Assembly: GCA_054601695.1 (NCBI GenBank)
Contig: BAAHQB010000339.1
Coordinates: forward strand, 114,052-178,051
Direction of reading: 5' to 3'
DNA length: 64,000 nt
Source of the DNA: Amorphochlora amoebiformis
Lineage: Eukaryota; Cercozoa; Chlorarachniophyceae
Shown here: positions 1 to 64,000 of the stretch, in pieces
Layout of the letters: each line of letters begins with the position of its first letter
How positions within the stretch are numbered: the first letter of the stretch is position 1
Program-made: the position numbers and the translations under genes
The notes under the pieces: generated by a model
The model's database searches: none
What the model saw: the letters and a program-made list of their open reading frames with translations, nothing else
Told to the model about the DNA's origin: nothing

Positions 1-142
1 ATATATATATATATATTGATATGTATATATATATATATATGTATATTATAAAATATTAAAAAATATATATACGTGTATATATGTATTTATAAATACATTT
101 TCGTTAGTATTCTGGGATTATTGCTAGAAAAACCAGTAAATA

Positions 143-217
143 TTATTACTATTATTATTATTATTATTATTAATATTATTATTATTATTAATAATAATAT
201 TATTATTATTATTATTC

Positions 218-262
<45 letters not shown>
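143..262. repeat. (ATT)n microsatellite followed by (AT)n
   Basis: A run of ATT/ATA trinucleotides passes into (AT)n and ends 13 bases before the 3' splice site of the first visible DGAT2 exon. It is intronic. Confidence 0.9.
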
Positions 263-269
<7 letters not shown>

Positions 270-277
270 TATATCAG

Positions 278-5798
<5,521 letters not shown>

Positions 5799-5811
5799 CA
5801 TGCTGAAGGTG

Positions 5812-5851
<40 letters not shown>

Positions 5852-5942
5852 CTCAAATATTATATATATGTATATATATATATATATGTATATATATAAT
5901 ATGCATGCTTAAGGGGTGTAATATGTAATATGTATGTATGTA

Positions 5943-5978
<36 letters not shown>

Positions 5979-6011
5979 ACATATTTATATATATATATAT
6001 ATATGTTTGTG

Positions 6012-6043
<32 letters not shown>

Positions 6044-7122
6044 TTACATAAATATATTATGTACACGTATGTATGCATGAACGTACACCTGTATATATGT
6101 GCAAATGATCCAAATGTACACTGTGTTCGTATGTTTGTGTGTTTTATATTTATTCGTGCATATGTATATTTATGCTAGAGAAAATGTATTTACTTTCCAT
6201 AACATTACGTGTCTTCAGGCTGGGAAATGGTCATAATTGGACTCAGAATAAAGGCTAGAGATATATCCTGTCCTATAATACAATCACCTAAATTACACCG
6301 GAGTACTCACGTCGATTGCGGCGTGATCTTCTAATATTGAAAAGATATACCGTGAATCTAGTGTGAATTCGAATGCTAGAAAGCTAATATCCTTTATCTA
6401 GAATCTAGAGAATCCAGAGAATATGCAGAGAAGTTTTCGTGTGATCAATAGTATGCGTCGGTCGTTGTTTAAAGACTTAGTAGATCTAGTGTTTATCATT
6501 TAAATTACTAAATACTAGAAATAGTATAAATCTAGTAAATCCAGCTAGCCAGGTCTAGAGGTCTACACATCATCGGGCAAGTACTTAGTCTCTAGTGTTT
6601 CTCTAGTTTCTAGGTTTAGCTAGACTCTAGAGACTAGTAGACTAGGTAGACTCTAGAGACTGCAGTCTATATACCAGGCGGTATTGCTGTATTAGTGGTA
6701 GGACTTAAAGAATCAGCGGCACGTGAATTAATTAGATCCAGGATCTAGAGGATTCCAGGTGGCTAGGCCCTGGTACACTGACAGACGGACCTAGGGACAA
6801 GATTATGGCTTGAACTTTTCTTTGATCTAAGAACTCTATAGATATACTAGAAGCTTAACTAGTTAGATAGGCTGTAGAGTCTCAGGCCACAGGCTAGCGC
6901 TACTAAGTCTAGCACAAGTTGTTATCGTAAATAATGACAGACTTGTCTAGTAGTGCGATATTATCTCTTAATTAATCTAGTGCATGTGGCAAATAATAAA
7001 ATAATTTATCGTGTACATGTACAACAGACTGCAATTATATGACATTTTCACCATGATTCAGACGGGACGAACTAAGTATTTATAACACAAGTACGTGGAC
7101 GGCAGATCTCGAGAACCTATCG
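5799..7122. other. Convergent intergenic region between DGAT2 and CTR, with CTAG-rich island
   Basis: Immediately after the DGAT2 stop come (AT)n arrays (about 5815-6046). From about 6350 to 6960 the sequence is non-repetitive but full of CTAG, TCTAG and CTAGA words. I see no open frame or RNA gene. It presumably carries both 3' ends; no poly(A) signal was assigned with confidence. Confidence 0.6.
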
Positions 7123-7409
7123 TCAGTGGCATCGCGTCCCTAACGTCGCCGCTCTCTTAATCTGCATTTCCTTGCTTTGTATGTCTCCACTCTTCACTGA
7201 AAACCCCTGGGAAATGAACATATTCATATTCTTTCTGTAAATAAATGTAAATAGAGGTGGGCTGGACTAGATTATATTTATAATATGTTTATATATATGT
7301 ATATATATATGTAAATATACATATATATATATATATGTTATACAATTTTCGTATACTACATATATATATACGTATATATATATATATATATATAATATAT
7401 ATATATTAT

Positions 7410-7441
<32 letters not shown>

Positions 7442-7554
7442 TATAGATACTTCTACTAAAGAAGAGGTAACAAAATATGTGCATGTATGTAATAGGCACA
7501 TATTACATGCACTCACACGAACACATACACATATACATACATATATAGATATAC

Positions 7555-7604
<50 letters not shown>

Positions 7605-7619
7605 TGCGTATATGTTTGA

Positions 7620-7670
<51 letters not shown>

Positions 7671-8083
7671 TTTTTATACTCATTTCAACGTAGTAACCCA
7701 CCTGAGGAATAGGAGGGTAATAGTAATGCCCCAACGTGCATCCGGCCATGATAGCAATAAATATGCCGATGTTGAATGTCATGGCCACCAACATAATAAG
7801 ATATCTGAAATATGGTGATATCACCAAAGATAACGCAGTATAATTGTATGTGTGCATGTATATGTGTCGGTTTGTATGTGTATTTTTATATATATATATA
7901 TATATATATACATATATTTCGAAATATATATATATATATGTATATATATCCACATACATATATATATATGTATATATATATTATATGTATATATATATAT
8001 ATATGTTATATGATATAACAATACAGAAGTATAGATCTGCACACAAATATAACTAATATTCAAACGCATATATATATATATAA

Positions 8084-8127
<44 letters not shown>

Positions 8128-8136
8128 GTATGTATA

Positions 8137-8179
<43 letters not shown>

Positions 8180-8315
8180 TTATATGTACACTTATATACC
8201 AATGACATTCACATGTCGACATGCAACATTAAGTGTTGTATGTCTTACTATTTCAAGAACATATACACACTAATTTATAAACGCATGCACTTATATATAT
8301 ATATACATATGTATA

Positions 8316-8356
<41 letters not shown>

Positions 8357-8527
8357 TACATACACACATATACACATACACATATGCATATATTGTACAA
8401 ATAAATATATATATACCCATGTATACCCGAGGGTTGTATGCATGCCATACACTATAGTCTCCTCTAGTTTCCTCTGCCGGTAGCCCGTCAGTGAAATCTG
8501 ATGCTGGACCTGTTCATATGTGATATT

Positions 8528-8564
<37 letters not shown>

Positions 8565-9794
8565 TAGATAGGTATGATATAATATAATATATATATATAT
8601 ATATATATTTACAGATATATGATATAATACATATATAAATATATACATATATTTATATATATATATACACATATACACATATATTTATATATATAATATA
8701 TGTGTGTATTGATATGCATACATTTGCATAAATCATACGAATATACTCAACAACCGCATGGGCATTGAAAACTTAAGGTATTCGAATCCCAACGCCAATT
8801 CATCCTCGGGTTGGGCCAAGAGAGAGATTGAGAGAGGGGGAGAGAAGGCAAGAGAGAGGCAGAGCAGGAGGAAGAGGGATGAATGGATCGAAGGAATGGG
8901 ATAGTGAGGAAAGATAGGAAAGAGAGCGAGAAGGAGAAAGAGAAGAAAGCGATAGGAGGGAGGAAGTGAATGAGGGAGAAGTGGCCAGAAAGGTTTGAAA
9001 GAAAGACGAGTACATACCAGGTACTGCTTCAATATGCAGAGACCGATAATTACCAGACACCTGATATGACAAGAGTAATTTTTATAATATATATATATAT
9101 ATATATGTATTCGGTATAAATTCGTATACATATACACACACACACACATATATATATATATAAATATACATATATATATATATATATATACATATATACA
9201 TACATGTAAACATAGTAAAAAAAAAATAATATGAATGAGAGATAAGACAGAGAGATAGAATAGATGATAATGAGATTGACAACAGGGAGAGATAGATGAA
9301 AAACAGAGAGATAGAATGGTGAAAGAAGAAATGAAAGAGAGAGACCGACCAGCGAGAAGAGAGATTACTCACAAAGCACTACACACGCGAGAGAGAGGGT
9401 TATGTACACTGGCCGTAAATTATGAAGCATGGACTTGCAATCATATTTAATGACCATGTGAATATGTACATGTGGGTTTTCGACCCGTGAGATCATGTAT
9501 TCGGGCAGTGTAGATATTTATGTTCGGAGCTTAGGACCCGTGAGAGCATACTTTTATACTTGTGAACCTATCCCTAGAGAAGGGCCCCGTCAGTATGATA
9601 ACCCCCAAAATTAGTTACATCAAGTTGTAAGCGATGTATCCGTCTACGTGTAACCAGTCAAACAGAACGACGACGTTATAGCCCCATTGGAATGTCATTG
9701 CCATCCCACCCATATCGCCCTTTCTGGACGCCATGCTCTCCGAATCCATCTCCATTCCTCCCATCTTCATGTCATGCATCTTGTCTCCGCTCAT
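7123..9794 (-). CDS. CTR: CTR-family high-affinity copper transporter, complete
   Basis: A plasma-membrane or vacuolar Cu(I) importer; the family forms trimers around a Met-lined pore. Five exons on the minus strand with matching phases: 9794-9619, 9060-9018, 8509-8427, 7804-7702 and 7206-7123 (TGA), giving 162 residues. The N-terminus is Met-rich ([20 protein letters not shown]), the Mets motifs expected for Cu(I) capture. TM1 is around [16 protein letters not shown]2 carries the MxxxM pair in [12 protein letters not shown]3 carries GxxxG in [10 protein letters not shown]. The protein ends in Arg-Cys-His, close to the His-Cys-His tail of animal CTR1. The start is the first Met of the Mets segment. 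It is divergent from DBR1 and convergent with DGAT2. The last exon rests on phase, a good pyrimidine-rich acceptor and the RCH end. Confidence 0.9.
7270..7680. repeat. (AT)n-rich CTR intron 4
   Basis: Several (AT)n runs separated by short unique pieces, lying wholly between the CTR exons ending at 7702 and starting at 7206 on the minus strand. Confidence 0.85.
8817..9000. repeat. Purine-rich (GAGAG/GGAAG) tract in CTR intron 2
   Basis: The + strand is almost entirely A and G here (pyrimidine-rich in the sense of the CTR transcript). A similar, weaker tract lies at about 9225-9405 in intron 1. Confidence 0.8.
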
Positions 9795-10611
9795 ACCGGG
9801 ATAAAATTTATATTTGTGAGCCTGAGGGGTGTAAAAGGTGTGCTTGAGGCCGGTTCCTTACGGGAATCGCGCGCAGATCGACCATGGGAATTGCAATTAT
9901 ATCTCACTCGTTTTCAGATACGTCCCAAAAAGTGGGGCATCCTTTAACCATCAATATCTTAATAATTTGATGCTCTTTTTTTTCACACGTAGTCAGATGA
10001 AAGGGGTTGGGCTGAACCTGCTGTCAGTTTGTATATCGGGACAGTGGATGCCCAATCCGATGCACGTGCTTATTCACTTGTTACACGTGTCTTCAGTACG
10101 TGATCATAGGCTGTGTCACGAAAGGAATTAATTCTTCGGCAGAGAACCCCAAATGCCTCACCAGTATCCTTGACATGGAGGCGGATGAAGCAACAATGGG
10201 TGATTAGGATGGGGGAAAAGGGTTTGGTTTTGTCAGGAGGAGAGAGCAAATAATACTTTCCGTGGAAAAATTCGGGTCTAAATCCTCGAGAGAAGGGCAA
10301 GAGGGGCATCCTCGCGCATGTTGAGTATTGTAAATTCAAGCTATGTATGCTATTTTCAGCGAGTCAGACACCCAAGATACCTCCATCAACACGTGTAGCT
10401 GTCGTCGGGTATTACCATGCAACCTTATCTTCCGTCCAGATTTCCACCGGAAATTTGTCACTTCGGCTGTCACGAATGCTTTTACGTTCGGCAGACACCT
10501 CGCAGACACTTACATAGCCAATCTTCACAACTTTTTCAATTGTAACTCATTATAGTATGTGATTCATCGCGCAGGAGCACCCAATGACAATCTCGTTCTC
10601 AATCCGCCCAG
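9795..10611. promoter_or_regulatory. Divergent 5' region between CTR and DBR1
   Basis: About 800 bases between the CTR start codon and the first recognised DBR1 exon. It has no AT arrays and is higher in GC than the introns. It must hold the DBR1 initiator exon (a Met plus about five residues ending in phase 2), which I could not pick with confidence, and probably both promoters. No TATA box or other element could be assigned. Confidence 0.5.
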
Positions 10612-21530
<10,919 letters not shown>

Positions 21531-22045
21531 CGACCAGGCGATGCCGCAAGTTTTGACCATATCAACTGAGATCACTTAATTAATCCGATTGAATCACCAA
21601 GTTTAGAAGTTAGAGACTCTTAAGACTAGTAAGACTCAGTCTAGTCACTAGCTAGACTAGAGTCAGTTGCTCACTGTACGTCTTCCTCTCGTCTCTCTTA
21701 GTCTCGGTCCGATCTAACTACACAGTATACATCAAGGCATGTCTAGATGTGCTGGAAAAGGTGCTGAGTCTAGATTTACAGATTATAATAGTATATAGAT
21801 CTAGTACAGTAGCAGCTAGTATCCAGTAGACTAGGTAGATATACTAGAGATAGCGGCAATTGGCTCTGTGGCTATTGACTAGAGTTATACTCTAGATACT
21901 CTAGATACTTCTAGTACTGGCTAGAATAGTCATAGTTCACTGATTGACGGTCTAGACTTTTCTACTGTAAATAATACAAGTATATGTTTATGAAAACACT
22001 TCGTTATGATTATGGAAAAATTGGAATCTATATCCATCGCAAGTG
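21531..22045. other. Convergent intergenic region DBR1/USP, CTAG-rich island
   Basis: 515 bases between the DBR1 TAG and the minus-strand USP TAG. About 21600-21960 is dense in CTAG/TCTAGA words and free of AT arrays. No gene is seen. It presumably holds both transcript ends. Confidence 0.7.
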
Positions 22046-35147
<13,102 letters not shown>

Positions 35148-35309
35148 GGTTCTTCGAAGTAGATTTGTGAAGCTGGAGATCTCCGAACGTTCCAGGGAGG
35201 GAATCCCACAGGAATCCCCCGGGATCCCCTTTAAGCGAAAAAAACTTTGTCACCGAAAAGATATCACGAAGCGCGGGAGCCCTTTCCGCCAGCCGCGCCC
35301 GACCAAAGC
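35148..35309. promoter_or_regulatory. 162-bp bidirectional promoter region USP / MSH2
   Basis: The minus-strand USP start codon (35147) and the plus-strand MSH2 start codon (35310) are separated by only 162 bases with no AT array. Near the MSH2 side GCGCGGGAG (35271-35279) and TTTCCGCC (35283-35290) resemble the E2F/DP core TTTSSCGC, inferred by eye only. No TATA element is evident on either side. Confidence 0.55.
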
Positions 35310-40700
<5,391 letters not shown>

Positions 40701-41525
40701 GGCATGTACCAGACTAGAGATAGATATGTATTAAAGGCCTTGTTAAAAAAGCGAATGTGACAATTTAAATTTGCAAATCATGGTGCACATAGATCATACT
40801 CTAGATACTGAGTCTAACACTGGTAGTAGTGTACATCTACTAGATCTAGTAGTAAAATTATACTAGTATATTCTAGACAATTATCTGTATTCTCTAGATT
40901 CTAGTGTTTATGCATATATATCTCTAGTATGTCTTGGTATGTACAATAGGTACCTAGGGTACTAGGTGATATATCTAGTATATATCTCCGTATGTATTTC
41001 CTGCTATATACTAGTATATATATATCTAGTATTTTTACATTATATATATCTAGTATTTTTACATTATATATATCTAGATATATATATCTGTATATATACT
41101 AGAAAAATATATATATATATCTAGTGTAATATAAATGTTTAGTATCTAGAGTATATATCTGTATATATCCAGTACACAAGTTCTACACGTACTAGACGTA
41201 GAAGTTAGTTTTAGAGATCTAGATAGACCTAGTAGACTGATTGAATTCATGCTTGAAGTATTTAATTTTGAGTGAACACAGCAGCCTCTGATGAAAACTC
41301 AATTTTTACTATGGTGCGGAGGTGAGGCTTATTGCTAAGCGAAGGGGGTATCGTCGAGAAGAATTATAAATCGTTGAATCCGATTATCTATATGGTCCCA
41401 CGCTTCCAAGAAGTAATAAAAATGATTTAGGATTCAGTTTATGAGTCTTAGATGACCGAGACCTCCGTCAACCTGTGTTTAGGATATTGTTGGCATACAC
41501 ACGCATAGATACAAAAACACACGCA

Positions 41526-41566
<41 letters not shown>

Positions 41567-41624
41567 TGTACATATATATATATATATATATCTAGTATAT
41601 GTCTTTATATATATGTTTGTATAC

Positions 41625-41682
<58 letters not shown>

Positions 41683-41763
41683 CATTGCATAATTTTTAAC
41701 ATGTACGACCTATCCAAACAGAATTTAATCCTATCACTTACATATATATACACACACACACAC

Positions 41764-41798
<35 letters not shown>

Positions 41799-41807
41799 AC
41801 AAACATA

Positions 41808-41838
<31 letters not shown>

Positions 41839-41939
41839 TTTACATATATATATATATATATATATATATTAACACATACAATTTTATCTACATTATTACA
41901 CCCATGTAACAATATCCACACCAAACGTGTGTAATACAC
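40701..41939. other. Convergent intergenic region MSH2 / SEC14-like gene, with CTAG-rich island
   Basis: About 40790-41240 is crowded with CTAG, ACTAGT and TCTAGA words (for example TCTAGTATTTTTACATTATA twice near 41030-41065). It is followed by unique sequence and then (AT)n from 41527 to about 41870. No coding or RNA gene is recognised. Confidence 0.7.
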
Positions 41940-48742
<6,803 letters not shown>

Positions 48743-49645
48743 CCTGGATACCAATAAACATGTTCTATTGACGTGTGTTTGATGGAGTGGTTGGATGCTC
48801 TTCGCTTCCGATACCAAGAAAGAATGCTTTTATTCTGTCTTTTTACATCTAATAATACCGATGAGGATACACCACAGGATTTTTCTTTCGAAGGTCGACC
48901 TAGTATTGGCGTTCTCGGCCTGGAAATGAAAAATTGATCAGAGCATACTCCTGCACTTGCGAGACATGCTGTGGACTTAAGCCAGGAATGACACATAATA
49001 TATTAATAGGCACACTTCTCAGGTTCCAACCAACGGTATCCCGCCAGGTTGATGAAAAGGAGGAAATTATACTGGTAGACGACATTAGAATCTGGAAATT
49101 CTTTTGTCCTTGTGCAGGCGAGGGTCAGGAGGGGCAAAAGATCTGACTCGGTGGCTCTCAAGAAGCAGACCCTCGGGATTCATACAAACTCAAGTCTCAA
49201 CCTTCCTCAACCCTTAACATCCAAATCCAACCAACAATGCCCATCCCGGCATCACTAACCTTGAAATCAAACGCAGCGCTTGGGATTTCGCTAGGTTAGG
49301 GTGGACAGAGCCATCGAAATTGGTTTCGGTTACCGAGAAATTATATTTGTTTAAACTTCCGGGTTATCTAGTAAATATATCTTATATATCTAATATTTGA
49401 TATTAATATATCCATACCTGATATATTGCAATATCAAGTTCTAATATCTGATTTCGTAGGATTCCGTGAACATTTTGATTTGCCCAGGTGGACGTGCTTT
49501 GGCGTCCTGCTCCCTTCTGAGATCTCAACTTGATCCATATTCACACTCAAATCCCCATAGCATACATTATATTTTTTGGGGCTCGAAATCCCGAGCAAAA
49601 TTTCATTCAGAGAAATAGAACTGGCGATCTACACACTTCCACGAG
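48743..49645. promoter_or_regulatory. Divergent 5' region between the SEC14-like gene and the unrecognised + gene
   Basis: About 900 bases with no AT dinucleotide arrays. A minus-strand open frame extends the SEC14-like first exon up to about 48817, so a further upstream exon may lie here. No promoter element could be assigned. Confidence 0.5.
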
Positions 49646-63450
<13,805 letters not shown>

Positions 63451-63475
63451 GTCTCCATCTAGCTATATATATATT

Positions 63476-63510
<35 letters not shown>

Positions 63511-63558
63511 TTCTATATGTATGTATATTTATATTCACTTATAGATTTCATCTGTCCA

Positions 63559-63609
<51 letters not shown>

Positions 63610-63666
63610 TCTACTTATTGATTTAATTAGATAAGTGAGTCTTAAGCGACACTCTCAATGATGGTC

Positions 63667-63680
<14 letters not shown>

Positions 63681-63710
<30 letters not shown>

Positions 63711-63916
63711 TATATTGTATGTTTGTATACCTATCGATTTATTAATATCACTCCCTATACTTTGATATATCTATCTACTTCTCGATATACCTCTACATCT
63801 GTCTATCCACCCACTCATTGATTATCTATATCTATTTCTATCTATCTGTCAATCTACTCGTGAATATATCTATGTAAAAATTGTTGATTGTTTATATAGA
63901 AATTTATCAATTTATC

Positions 63917-63954
<38 letters not shown>

Positions 63955-64000
63955 CCATATATCTTCATCTAGTTATCTATTTTTACATATAAATAAAGTT
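63681..64000. other. Right-edge intronic sequence
   Basis: (AT)n and imperfect TATCTA/TCTATC runs. No exon is recognised. The intron following the exon at 63396-63450 probably continues past the window. Confidence 0.5.

Noticed and set aside
9889-9950. MGIAI... as the missing DBR1 first exon
   Set aside because: It resembles the expected M-x-I-A-V start, but no donor in the required phase 2 follows the motif, so I left exon 1 unassigned.

Overview
This is a nuclear segment from an intron-dense microbial eukaryote with a standard genetic code; TAG and TGA stops both occur. I could not name the lineage. Almost every long open frame in the window is (AT)n translated as Tyr-Ile runs and is not a gene. 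The real genes are broken into exons of 30 to 240 bases. I found them by reading splice sites, reading phase and family motifs by eye on both strands. The one long exon is 1.9 kb, in MSH2. Short introns (37 to about 80 nt) look ordinary, while long ones are filled with (AT)n and other microsatellites.

Seven genes alternate strictly in strand. (1) + 278-5798: C-terminal half of a DGAT2-family acyltransferase, entering from the left edge. (2) - 7123-9794: CTR copper transporter, complete. (3) + 10612-21530: DBR1 lariat-debranching enzyme, complete except for a tiny first exon. (4) - 22046-35147: USP4/11/15-like ubiquitin protease with DUSP, about 44 exons. (5) + 35310-40700: MSH2, complete in 7 exons. 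(6) - 41940-48742: SEC14-like CRAL-TRIO/GOLD lipid-transfer protein. (7) + 49646 to the right edge: an unrecognised, serine-rich gene followed through 20 phase-compatible exons.

The layout therefore consists of divergent pairs (CTR/DBR1, USP/MSH2, SEC14/gene 7) sharing 5' regions that lack AT arrays, and convergent pairs (DGAT2/CTR, DBR1/USP, MSH2/SEC14). Each convergent gap holds a few hundred bases unusually rich in CTAG. USP and MSH2 start codons are only 162 bp apart. The genes are unrelated housekeeping functions (lipid synthesis, copper import, intron turnover, deubiquitination, mismatch repair, lipid transfer); I see no joint pathway.

The most unusual signal is a recurring one. Short segments carrying a splice site plus the edge of an exon are tandemly copied, with each copy bounded by (AT)n. 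The clearest case is in DBR1, where a 3' splice site and the first 27 exon bases occur five times and only the last copy continues into the true exon. Similar duplications occur in DGAT2 (three places), elsewhere in DBR1, in the SEC14-like gene and in gene 7. Interstitial telomere-type repeats (CCCTAA/TTAGGG) occur in a DGAT2 intron, in a DBR1 intron and, degenerate, inside a predicted coding exon of gene 7.
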